DNA from: Deltaproteobacteria bacterium
GTDB lineage: Bacteria; Desulfobacterota_B; Binatia; UBA9968
Length of the DNA stretch: 7,046 nucleotides
Assembly (NCBI GenBank): GCA_022545745.1
Contig: JACZQL010000060.1
Span: 1-7,046, forward strand
Direction: 5' to 3'
Shown: positions 1 to 7,046 of the stretch, piece by piece
How the letters are laid out: the number at the start of each line of letters is the position of its first letter
Numbering within the stretch: position 1 is the stretch's first letter
The notes under the pieces: generated by a model
Databases searched by the model: none
Told to the model about the DNA's origin: nothing
What the model saw: only the letters and a program-made list of their open reading frames with translations
Translations under genes and position numbers: made by a program

Positions 1-144
1 AAATGCGAACTCTGCCTAGAAAGCGAGGGTTCTCGGGATTGAATTTGCCAGGTATTTATTTCGCGGCCTGTTATTATATTAGGCATAACACGCATAGCCG
101 GCTTAAATACAGCCAAGACAGAGTCTGACCTCACTCCACGTACC
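1..144. other. Region downstream of treY, no recognised gene
   Basis: Sequence after the treY stop, visibly more AT-rich than the genes, especially around 50-110. On the minus strand it contains short imperfect inverted repeats: GTTAT/ATAAC around TGCCTAATATA at about 70-89, and GGCT/AGCC around GTATTTA at about 100-116. Neither is followed by a T tract, so I do not call a rho-independent terminator. A minus-strand frame from ATG at 95 stays open for 31 codons to the window edge, but it has no ribosome binding site and no recognisable protein similarity. The segment could be a 3' untranslated region, the start of another gene, or the edge of a repeat element. Confidence 0.4.
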
Positions 145-3000
145 CTACGGGGTCGCCGTCGAAAGCAGTGCCACCGGAAAGTGGTGCAAAACCTGATGAA
201 GAGGCAAGACCCATTTCCCCACTGCTTGGGTGGCTTTTAGGGTTTTCCCTGACAATAGGTTTTTCCAATGGCAAGGGGCCTGCTCAGGGAGGACGAGGTG
301 ACTTCTCCCCCATACCTTTGAGCCCAAGGGGAATTCACCTGGGGATACGAGTCTCGTGGCAAATCGCGGGACCACCACAAGGGCCCACAGGTCCTTTTCC
401 CTTCTGGCGTAGGCACAGATGTTCTCGCTCCTTCTCCCGGAGGCCTTCAGAGGGATGTAGTTCCCCTTGAGGAACAGCTCACCGTGGGTTCTACGGAACT
501 CCAGGGCCTCGGAAAGCAGGTAAAGTTTGATTCGACCGTCCCGCCAATTAGTAAGTAGTTTCTTTTTAAACCCCACCGGCCCGCCAGGTTCTCGCCCCTT
601 GAGTTCATCGAGGAGTTTTATCCGTGTGGAAAAATCCACAGGCCGTCGATTGTCGGGATCCACAAGGCTCAAGTCCCAGAGCTCTGTGCCCTGATAAAAG
701 TCAGGCACCCCGGGCGATAGGATCTTCAAAAGGCCCTGACCGAGGGAATTGATCGCGCCGTAGAAAGCGATCTTTTGTTGAAATTTAAGAAAGTCCTCTA
801 GGAATTTGTTTGAGGCCGTGTTCTCTAAAACCCCATCCGCGAAGCTCACCAAGGCATCCTCATGGGCATCATCGGGGTCAATCCAGCTAGTGTGGACCTT
901 GGCTTCACGGGCTGCCTTGACAAAATATGCCTTGACCCGCTGCTTAAAGGTCGGGATTTCTTCCTTGGAAAAAGGCCAGGCGCCAATGAGGGTCTGATAC
1001 AGGAAATACTCCTCGTTCGAATCCGGTATGAGGTTTCCCTTCACCTGGCGCTTTTTGACCCTGTTCCATTGGCTCCACTTGCGAAGATGCTGATTCCAAT
1101 CCTGGGGCAACTCGGAGAGGACATTGATTCTCGCACGATGGTCTTCCCCCCGTTTGGTGTCGTGGGTCGAGGTCCCATTGAGCGTATGAGGCCAATGCTT
1201 GAGCCGTTCTTGATTTCGAGCATGGAAACCACCGAGGGACAACTTCTCCGCGGCGGGATCCCCCCCCACGTCGTTTAGCGAGATCAGTCGGTGGTAGAGA
1301 TACAGAGCTGTGTCTTCAAACCCCTTGGCCATCACCGGTCCACTCAACTGTTGCCATTTCATGACGAATCGGAGCGACTCCTCATTGAACCGGCAATCCG
1401 TTGAGTCAATCGATTCAAATAGAAAGACCCGCGTCAGGAAGTCGAATACTGCAACCCCTAGCGTAACATTTCGACGTCTCGCTTCTTTCAGGGCCTCTTC
1501 TAGGTAAAACCGATCCCTAGGTGAGACCTTATGGCTTCGGATATAGGTTCGGTAGACGGGCAGGCACGCGGTAACTTCTTCGAGGGCCTGCCTCAGCTCA
1601 TGGAAGGCAAAGGGAGGGGCCGAGCGGTCCTGGGTACTGAGGGAGTCCAGCAGTCTTCCCAAAGAGCGGACCTCAGCCTTGAACAGCCTTTCAATGACAT
1701 TCTTCTTTTGCTGATAGACCGCATCCTCGAATTCAGACTTCATCCCGGTGAATTCCCCATTGATGGTCTTCAGGTCTTTCAACCCCTTCCCATCCACGAA
1801 CACACCGTTCACGGAGTTTAGGAAGTCATAGCCCGTGGTACCAAACACGGGCCACTCCCCGGGTAATGCCTCACCTTCAGCGAGGATTTTTTCCACCACC
1901 ACATAGAGGTCCTGATCCGCACTGGTATCCCCTCCCACGTGCCTCTGAAGCTCACAGAGGTATTCCAACGGATCATGGAGTCCGTCCACATGATCGATCC
2001 TGAGCCCTGTGACCGCCCCCTGCTGAACCAGCCGAGAGACCAACCCATGGGTTCTCTCGAAGACCGCCGGCACCTCCACACGGACCGCCGCCAGGTCGTT
2101 AATGTCAAAAAAGCGGCGGTAATTGATCTCCTCGGCAGCCAGTCTCCAGTAATCCAATTGATAAGCCTGACGAGCCAAAAGTTGTCCCAGGAGTGTAAAG
2201 CTCTTCGCACATCCCTTGGTGCCGTTACAGATTTTTATATTCTGGTCAACAAACTCTTTGATTTCAGAATTCGAGTTGTAGAGGGCCCAGAGTTGCTGCT
2301 TGATTCTTTCCTTTGCCGTTTGCCTTTCCTGCACCTTCTCAGGATCCGTCTCCGTCCGCTCAGGTAGACGCTTGACGGAGTCGATCAGCTTCACCAGCTC
2401 TTGCACGGGTGGATGCAGTGCCCCCGAAGCCTCCTGCCATCTCTGCAACCCATAGGTAAGAAAATATTCGTAAGACCTGGGGTCGAGGGGAAGTCTCGTA
2501 TCATAGTAACGAACGGAGAGTCCATTGGGGTCCAGGACCAGGGAAAGCTCTTGATTTTCTAAAACACGACCGAGACGGTCTCCCAGGATGGGAAGAAAAA
2601 TCTTGTTCTTTGTAACATCAGGGTCACACCCCCATTCGATGTCAAAGGTGGAGGCGTACAGCGAGCTCTGGCCGTTTTCTAACACATCCATCCACCAAGG
2701 GTTCTCACTGCTCGCTGCCATGTGATTAGGAACGATGTCGAGCAGGAGTCCCATACCGTAGCGTTTGAGCTCCTGAGTGAGGGATAGAAATTCCTCCTCT
2801 GACCCCAGATCCGGGTTAATCTGTGTTGGATCGGTCACGTCGTAACAGTGTAAGCTGCCCGAACGCGCCTTAAAGATGGGCGAGGCGTAGAGCTCAGTGA
2901 TGCCGAGTCTGTGAAGATAGGGAACTAGCGCCCGAGCGTCCGCAAAGCGAAACTCTCGGTTGAATTGAAACCGGTAGGTAGCCCCAGGGATTCTCAGCAT
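145..3000 (-). CDS. treY: Malto-oligosyltrehalose synthase (maltodextrin alpha-D-glucosyltransferase, GH13)
   Basis: Intramolecular transglucosylase that converts the reducing-end alpha-1,4 linkage of a malto-oligosaccharide to alpha,alpha-1,1, making the substrate of TreZ; cytoplasmic. It is 951 residues from the Met at 3000, within the family range. Family marks are IPGATYRFQF near the N-terminus, YASPIF about 38-43, DIVPNH at 88-93, GLRIDHVDGL at 332-341 (D336, expected nucleophile), VEKIL at 369-373 (E370, expected acid/base), GFEDTALY at 560-567, GTSTHDTKRGED at 609-620 (D614, expected stabiliser) and PDFYQGTE at 766-773. The long insertion between the nucleophile and THDTKR regions is typical of TreY and distinguishes it from other GH13 enzymes. 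Two ATGs compete: one at 3006 (two residues longer) and one at 3000. I prefer 3000 because the GGAG at 3013-3010 is 9 bases from it but only 3 from the other. The stop is TAG at 147-145. It is the last gene of the apparent operon, 69 bases after treZ. Confidence 0.95.
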   Translation of the reverse strand: MLRIPGATYRFQFNREFRFADARALVPYLHRLGITELYASPIFKARSGSLHCYDVTDPTQINPDLGSEEEFLSLTQELKRYGMGLLLDIVPNHMAASSENPWWMDVLENGQSSLYASTFDIEWGCDPDVTKNKIFLPILGDRLGRVLENQELSLVLDPNGLSVRYYDTRLPLDPRSYEYFLTYGLQRWQEASGALHPPVQELVKLIDSVKRLPERTETDPEKVQERQTAKERIKQQLWALYNSNSEIKEFVDQNIKICNGTKGCAKSFTLLGQLLARQAYQLDYWRLAAEEINYRRFFDINDLAAVRVEVPAVFERTHGLVSRLVQQGAVTGLRIDHVDGLHDPLEYLCELQRHVGGDTSADQDLYVVVEKILAEGEALPGEWPVFGTTGYDFLNSVNGVFVDGKGLKDLKTINGEFTGMKSEFEDAVYQQKKNVIERLFKAEVRSLGRLLDSLSTQDRSAPPFAFHELRQALEEVTACLPVYRTYIRSHKVSPRDRFYLEEALKEARRRNVTLGVAVFDFLTRVFLFESIDSTDCRFNEESLRFVMKWQQLSGPVMAKGFEDTALYLYHRLISLNDVGGDPAAEKLSLGGFHARNQERLKHWPHTLNGTSTHDTKRGEDHRARINVLSELPQDWNQHLRKWSQWNRVKKRQVKGNLIPDSNEEYFLYQTLIGAWPFSKEEIPTFKQRVKAYFVKAAREAKVHTSWIDPDDAHEDALVSFADGVLENTASNKFLEDFLKFQQKIAFYGAINSLGQGLLKILSPGVPDFYQGTELWDLSLVDPDNRRPVDFSTRIKLLDELKGREPGGPVGFKKKLLTNWRDGRIKLYLLSEALEFRRTHGELFLKGNYIPLKASGRRSENICAYARREKDLWALVVVPRFATRLVSPGEFPLGSKVWGRSHLVLPEQAPCHWKNLLSGKTLKATQAVGKWVLPLHQVLHHFPVALLSTATP

Positions 3001-3009
3001 GCCCATTCA

Positions 3010-3013
3010 CTCC
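3010..3013 (-). promoter_or_regulatory. Shine-Dalgarno-like site of treY
   Basis: On the minus strand GGAG occurs just before treY, in the context GTGTGGAGTGA. It lies 9 bases from the ATG at 3000 and only 3 bases from the ATG at 3006. Normal spacing (about 5-10 bases) favours the downstream start. This is the clearest ribosome binding site in the window; treZ has no comparable match. Confidence 0.55.
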
Positions 3014-3075
3014 ACACAAAGTGACAGCTTTCCGCCATGCCCTTGGAAGAGGTGGATGCAGATAGTGCGTTCCAA

Positions 3076-4923
3076 TTAGGACTCCTCTGGACGAGTGAAC
3101 AGCACAAAGGCCTCTGGGGAGAGGTCCAGTGAAACTTTACCTTCAGAAGTTAGTTTTTTAGGGTGCGAGCTTCCAGGTCCATTCCAGCGTTCTTCCGCAG
3201 AGTCGAGCCGTTTCTGCCAATGCCCCTTCGGAAAGGGAAGTTCCTCAGAAACATCGCTTTCACCAAAATTAAATACCGCTGCTACCTCCTCCCCATGACC
3301 CCAATGCCGAATAAACAGGATCTTGGATTGTTCATAGGCTAGAACTTCCTGAGTTTCTTTGCTCAGATTTGACAGAGGGGGTATCCCCTTCCGTAGCCGA
3401 ATCATCTCCTTATAAAAATCCCACAGAATCCGATGGGTCCCTTCGAGTCGCAGGGTGTGGTTCAGTTTCGCGCTCCAAAAGATGGCTTCGTCCTGCGGGT
3501 CCGGTGCATCTCCCCATTCGAAGGCACCAAATTCTTCACGACGTCCGTTCCGGACTGCCTCAATGAGATCCGAGTCGGAATGGCTGACGAAATAGGGAAA
3601 AGGAGCGGTCTCTCCGTACTCCTCCCCCATGAATAATAACGGAAGGAAGGGTGACAAGATCACAAGACCGGCCGCAACTTTTAGCCTTTCGAAGGAAACC
3701 AGTTGACTCAATCGCTCGCCCCTCATCCGATTGCCCACCTGGTCGTGGTTTTGAGAAAAGACCACAAAACGTTCGGCAGGCAGGTCCTTGGATGAAACGC
3801 CGTGCCGATGCTGACGGTAGGGGGAATATTCTCCGGAATAGACAAATCCCTCCCGAAAGGCCTTCGCCAGATTCTGGAGCGTGCCATAATCCTGGTAATA
3901 ACCTGCTCGCTCGTTGGTCAGGAGCGCATGCAACGCGTGATGAAAGTCGTCGTTCCATTGAGCGTCTAGGCCATAACCACCAAGTTCACGCTCCCGGATG
4001 ATCCGCGCATCGTTAGTCGCGCTTTCCGGCATCAAATAGATTTGCCGCTTTAGGGCTTGTGCCTGCTCGTGCACCACGGTGGCGAGCTCTTCCAGGAAGG
4101 GTCGGGGGGAACGGTCCAGGATGGCGTGAACCGCGTCCAGACGAAGGGCGTCCACGTGAAACTCATTCAACCAGTAAAGGGCATTCTCGATGAAGAAGCG
4201 GCGGACCTCATCGCTGTGAGGACCGTCGAAATTGAGGGCAGGACCCCAAGGGGTCTTATAACGTTCGGTGAAGTAGGGGGCGTAATCGCCGAGACAGTTT
4301 CCTTCAGGTCCCAGGTGATTGTAGACCACGTCCAAGACCACTGCGAGACCTTGGCCGTGACAGGCATTGACGAGCCTTTTTAGTCCTTCCGGCCCTCCAT
4401 AGGAATTCTGGACCGCGAAGAGTTGGACTCCGTCGTAACCCCAATTTTTCTCGCCTGGGAACTGATTAACGGGCATCAACTCCAATGCCGTCACTCCCAG
4501 TTCCTTGAGCTCGTCAAGGTAAGAGATCATGGCATCAAAGGTGCCCTCGGGGGTGAAGGTCCCTACGTGCACTTCATAGATGATATAATCCTTCAGCCCG
4601 ATACCGCGCCACTGCTGATCCTGCCACGAAAAACGGGAATCCATGACCTGGGAAGGACCGTGAACACCGTGAGGTTGAAACCTGGAGGCAGGGTCCGGTC
4701 GCTCCTTTTGGCCGTCCATTCGGTAGAAGTAAAGGGCACCCGGTTCCACGCCCTCCACGGTGGCACGATGGTAGCCCCGCTCGTAGTGTTCCAGGGTCAC
4801 GATCCGTTCGCGGGGTGCAACTATTCGGAGTTCCACTTTCTGGTGGTAGGGGGCCCACACACAGAACCGAACCTGTCCCTCCGAGTACAAAGGGCCTAGA
4901 AGAGTTTCTTGCCAGTGACTCAT
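3076..4923 (-). CDS. treZ: Malto-oligosyltrehalose trehalohydrolase (GH13)
   Basis: Hydrolyses the alpha-1,4 bond next to the terminal trehalosyl unit of malto-oligosyltrehalose, releasing trehalose and a shortened maltodextrin; it acts in the cytoplasm after TreY. The 615 residues are full length for the family. An N-terminal beta-sandwich (about 1-100, with VRFCVWAP at 18-25 and YFYRMDG at 65-71) precedes the GH13 barrel, which starts near YEVHVGTFTPEGTF at 116-129. Conserved regions are DVVYNH at 198-203, ALRLDAVHA at 259-267 (D263, expected nucleophile), LMPES at 297-301 (E300, expected acid/base) and SQNHDQVGNR at 390-399 (D394). A beta C-terminal domain follows from about residue 530. 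The RLDAVHAILD and GEEYGE motifs and the synteny with treY separate it from branching and debranching enzymes of the same superfamily. The ATG at 4923 is preceded two codons upstream by an in-frame TAA, so it is the first possible start. The Shine-Dalgarno match is weak, so translation may depend partly on coupling. No catalytic residue is missing. Confidence 0.96.
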   Translation of the reverse strand: MSHWQETLLGPLYSEGQVRFCVWAPYHQKVELRIVAPRERIVTLEHYERGYHRATVEGVEPGALYFYRMDGQKERPDPASRFQPHGVHGPSQVMDSRFSWQDQQWRGIGLKDYIIYEVHVGTFTPEGTFDAMISYLDELKELGVTALELMPVNQFPGEKNWGYDGVQLFAVQNSYGGPEGLKRLVNACHGQGLAVVLDVVYNHLGPEGNCLGDYAPYFTERYKTPWGPALNFDGPHSDEVRRFFIENALYWLNEFHVDALRLDAVHAILDRSPRPFLEELATVVHEQAQALKRQIYLMPESATNDARIIRERELGGYGLDAQWNDDFHHALHALLTNERAGYYQDYGTLQNLAKAFREGFVYSGEYSPYRQHRHGVSSKDLPAERFVVFSQNHDQVGNRMRGERLSQLVSFERLKVAAGLVILSPFLPLLFMGEEYGETAPFPYFVSHSDSDLIEAVRNGRREEFGAFEWGDAPDPQDEAIFWSAKLNHTLRLEGTHRILWDFYKEMIRLRKGIPPLSNLSKETQEVLAYEQSKILFIRHWGHGEEVAAVFNFGESDVSEELPFPKGHWQKRLDSAEERWNGPGSSHPKKLTSEGKVSLDLSPEAFVLFTRPEES

Positions 4924-5010
4924 GGCTTAGTGACTTCGCTTCGCAGAAATAGGTTAGCTAAGGGCAGCGTGCTCTTCGGTTTTCTTTGGACACTCCCCAT
5001 TAAAACGACC

Positions 5011-7046
5011 TTACGTCCGCCGCCTCCGGATTTGGTCCACCTCACGAAGCACCTCCATAACCCAGGGCATCTGGCAGAACTCCTCGAAGCTGTAACGTGC
5101 CTTTTTTTTCCAGTTCGTGCTTTCATCGCCAGATCCGGGCAGATTTTGGGAATCCTTTTCCAACCAGAGGTCCTCCAGGTTGATCAAAAGGAGGCGCGCC
5201 GGACTCGCACTCAAATAGGACAGACAGGCTCTCAGGAGAACCTGCAAATTCGTTGCATGGTTGTGGAGCCACCCACGGGAGCGCAGAAATTTTGTCAGGG
5301 CCTGTTGGAGTTTGGAACGCTTCTTATGCTCGACCCTGCTGCCTTCTTCGTTGAGTAACCCCAGCTGGACACGGTCCTGGATATCCAAGCCCTCCCAGAA
5401 TGACCCAAAGGGGCGCATGTCGTGGGTGTTCATGCTCGCCAGAGAATTAGGAGATGCAGTGCGCAGCGCGGCCCGGGAATTGGGATTCAATTCATACTGC
5501 AACACATACATACGCTGGATATTGTGCCGCGACATGGCCAAATTGATGGATGCAGGAACAGTGCCAAGGTTTTCTCCAATTAGGGTCGCCCGATGTTTGT
5601 GCGACTCGAGGCTCAAAATGGCGTACAACTCCTCTGCGTTGTAGCGAGCATAGACACCGTGCTGAGGTTTCATTCCCTTAGGGATCCAAAACAATCGATG
5701 AAGCCCCATCACGTGATCGATCCGGAGAAAACCAGCATACTTCAGGTGGTGTTGGATCACTGCGATGGGATAACGGTAGCCTTGCTCTCTAATCGGCTCA
5801 GGCTGAAGGGGTGGAACTCCCCAATCCTGTCCTCCAGTGAAAAAGGAGTCTGGGGGGGCGCCTACGGAGATCTCTGGGGCAAACACGTCCCGCTCGCTCC
5901 ACACGTCGTACCCATGAGGATGAACCCCTAAGGGTAGGTCGAGATACAACCCGGGACCTGAGTCCGAAGATCCCCTAGCCACGGCACCGAGCTGCTGGTC
6001 AGCGAGCCATTGAGCATAAAGGTGGTACTGCTTGACCTCTTCGTCGTAGTCCCCCTGTTCAAGGTGGCCATCTCGGAGACGTTGGGACCAGGTGGGCCAA
6101 GGGGAACGTTGCTTTTCACAGGTAGCCCTAAACTGGGCGTATTGCTCGACCACGGGATGGGACTGTAAAAAACGGTCAAAGGCCGATTTTCGCTCCAAAC
6201 TCTCCTTGAAGAAAACCCTTACCAGTTTCTCCAGAACTTTACGCTTCAGTCTCATCTGAGATCGGTAGTCGACCCTCTCGGTCAATCGATAAGTCTCAAC
6301 TTCTTTTTGAAAATCAGAAGAGGCGATTAGGTCCCGCGCCTCTGGGCAGCTCTCCAACTCGGGGATCCGCGTTACATCGAGATAAAATTCATTCCAGAAC
6401 AAGCGGCTTGCAGGGGAGTAAGGGCTTGGATCGAAAGGTTCATCCAAAAAGGTAGCCAGGAGCGGGAGAGTGCCAACGACTCCGCCCCCTAAACCTTTGA
6501 CCCAGGTGGCCAGGGCCAAAAGATCGGTGAAGTCGCCGCTCCCCCAACTTCTGTTGGAACGTAGTGCATAGAGAGGTAGGAATACCCCCCATTTCTTTTC
6601 GCCTTGTTTCGGTGATTCACTGTAGGCTTTGACAGGCGCGGAAATAACCAGTGAACGGTGACTTTTTTCTGCAACCTCCACAGTGAGCCGATGGTAGCCC
6701 CACGGCAATTTACCAGGTAGCGTGACACATTTAGCCACAGTGCCAGCAACTTTCCCCTGGGAGACAGTCGCGTTGGTCAATCTAGAGGTTCGGAATGTCC
6801 ACTCACGAACCTCCCCCGTCTCGAGATTTAACTTTAGAGAGATGGAGTTCTTGGCACTGGCCCTAGACAGCCGGAGCACCAGTTTCACGGGCTGACCTTC
6901 CCAGGCTACAATGACCGGCTCAATACAACGTCCCCACAGGGTGTGATACCGCTGACTGATGGCACCCGATAAATCCTCCATGCTTCTTGCTGGGACCCCC
7001 ATGGCCCGAAGAACCTGCAGTACCGATTCCGCCGATGCTTGCCTTC
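5011..7046 (-). CDS. malQ: 4-alpha-glucanotransferase (amylomaltase, GH77), 5' end truncated by window edge
   Basis: A cytoplasmic enzyme that transfers alpha-1,4-glucan segments between maltodextrins, releasing glucose and making longer chains. GH77 signatures are clear. Numbering from the Met at 7002, these are LPLYALRSNRSWGSGDF near 142-158, PYSPAS at 194-199, GAPPD at 381-385 with GQDWGVP at 391-397, and LRIDHVMG at 426-433 with D429 as the expected nucleophile. LIGENLG follows at 474-480 (E477, expected acid/base), then NTHD at 525-528 (D528, expected stabiliser) and a C-terminal NLPG...NWKKK block at 620-634. About 140 residues precede the catalytic barrel, as in the long E. coli-type MalQ rather than the roughly 500-residue Thermus type. 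The Met at 7002 is unlikely to be the start: the 14 upstream codons (7003-7044) are open and read RQASAESVLQVLRA, resembling the SAET..LLDAM segment of E. coli MalQ. The true start therefore lies outside the window, probably a few tens of codons away. The stop is TAA at 5013-5011. It is the first of three co-directional genes, 87 bases before treZ. Confidence 0.95.
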   Translation of the reverse strand, partial: RQASAESVLQVLRAMGVPARSMEDLSGAISQRYHTLWGRCIEPVIVAWEGQPVKLVLRLSRASAKNSISLKLNLETGEVREWTFRTSRLTNATVSQGKVAGTVAKCVTLPGKLPWGYHRLTVEVAEKSHRSLVISAPVKAYSESPKQGEKKWGVFLPLYALRSNRSWGSGDFTDLLALATWVKGLGGGVVGTLPLLATFLDEPFDPSPYSPASRLFWNEFYLDVTRIPELESCPEARDLIASSDFQKEVETYRLTERVDYRSQMRLKRKVLEKLVRVFFKESLERKSAFDRFLQSHPVVEQYAQFRATCEKQRSPWPTWSQRLRDGHLEQGDYDEEVKQYHLYAQWLADQQLGAVARGSSDSGPGLYLDLPLGVHPHGYDVWSERDVFAPEISVGAPPDSFFTGGQDWGVPPLQPEPIREQGYRYPIAVIQHHLKYAGFLRIDHVMGLHRLFWIPKGMKPQHGVYARYNAEELYAILSLESHKHRATLIGENLGTVPASINLAMSRHNIQRMYVLQYELNPNSRAALRTASPNSLASMNTHDMRPFGSFWEGLDIQDRVQLGLLNEEGSRVEHKKRSKLQQALTKFLRSRGWLHNHATNLQVLLRACLSYLSASPARLLLINLEDLWLEKDSQNLPGSGDESTNWKKKARYSFEEFCQMPWVMEVLREVDQIRRRRT

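Noticed and set aside
64..90. Possible rho-independent terminator after treY (GTTAT/ATAAC and GCCT/AGGC pairings)
   Set aside because: The stems are 4-5 base pairs, partly mutually exclusive, with 10-11-base loops and no following T run on the minus strand.
862..1278. Plus-strand open frame of 138 codons antisense to treY
   Set aside because: Antisense shadow of the treY C-terminal half; low-complexity, non-family translation.
1939..2367. Plus-strand open frame of 142 codons antisense to treY
   Set aside because: It overlaps the conserved TreY nucleophile region on the other strand, has no family resemblance and no context supporting a gene.
3007..3075. treZ-treY gap examined for a small gene, promoter or terminator
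   Set aside because: Apart from the GGAG before treY I see no -35/-10 pair, hairpin or open frame worth reporting.
4423..4899. Plus-strand open frame of 158 codons antisense to treZ
   Set aside because: It lies wholly within treZ, whose conserved catalytic motifs fix the coding strand. The translation has no recognisable domain, and such shadows are common opposite long genes.
4954..4961. Palindrome TTAGCTAA in the malQ-treZ gap, considered as an operator or terminator
   Set aside because: Only 8 bases with poorly matching flanks and no T tract; too short to call without recurrence elsewhere.
4909..5358. Plus-strand open frame of 149 codons crossing the malQ-treZ gap
   Set aside because: Most of it is antisense to the conserved malQ C-terminus, with no recognised protein similarity and no supporting signals.

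Overview
This window carries three consecutive minus-strand genes for alpha-1,4-glucan and trehalose metabolism. Read in the direction of transcription, from the right edge leftwards, they are malQ (4-alpha-glucanotransferase, GH77, 5' end cut by the window edge), treZ (malto-oligosyltrehalose trehalohydrolase, GH13) and treY (malto-oligosyltrehalose synthase, GH13). They are separated by 87 and 69 bases with no convincing terminator in either gap, so they probably form one operon. Plus-strand reading frames across the window are antisense shadows and match nothing I recognise.

Region by region: 1-144 is non-coding or uncharacterised sequence downstream of treY and looks more AT-rich than the genes. 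145-3000 (or 3006) is treY, 3076-4923 is treZ, and 5011-7046 is malQ. The malQ frame stays open through the last complete codon at the right edge. The methionine at 7002 is internal, because the 14 codons before it read as a continuation of the family's N-terminal region.

Working together, TreY rearranges the reducing-end glucose of a malto-oligosaccharide into an alpha,alpha-1,1 linkage. TreZ then releases free trehalose and a shortened chain. MalQ disproportionates short maltodextrins, so chains that have become too short for TreY can be lengthened again. This is the TreY/TreZ route from glycogen or maltodextrin to trehalose. It usually serves osmotic, desiccation or temperature stress protection, or glycogen turnover. 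The debranching enzyme that often accompanies it (glgX/treX) is not in the window; it may lie upstream of malQ or elsewhere.

The organism is a bacterium. GC content looks moderate (about half), and treY has a Shine-Dalgarno-like GGAG. The MalQ has the N-terminal extension seen in the long, E. coli-type enzymes. Nothing here fixes the phylum: Nitrospirota, Methylomirabilota, Acidobacteriota or a deltaproteobacterial lineage would all be plausible, and this is a weak guess. I see no evidence of a new biological system. The second-look items are the truncated malQ start, the treY start choice, two 8-base homopolymer runs inside genes, a 9-base repeat flanking treY, and the unexplained left edge.
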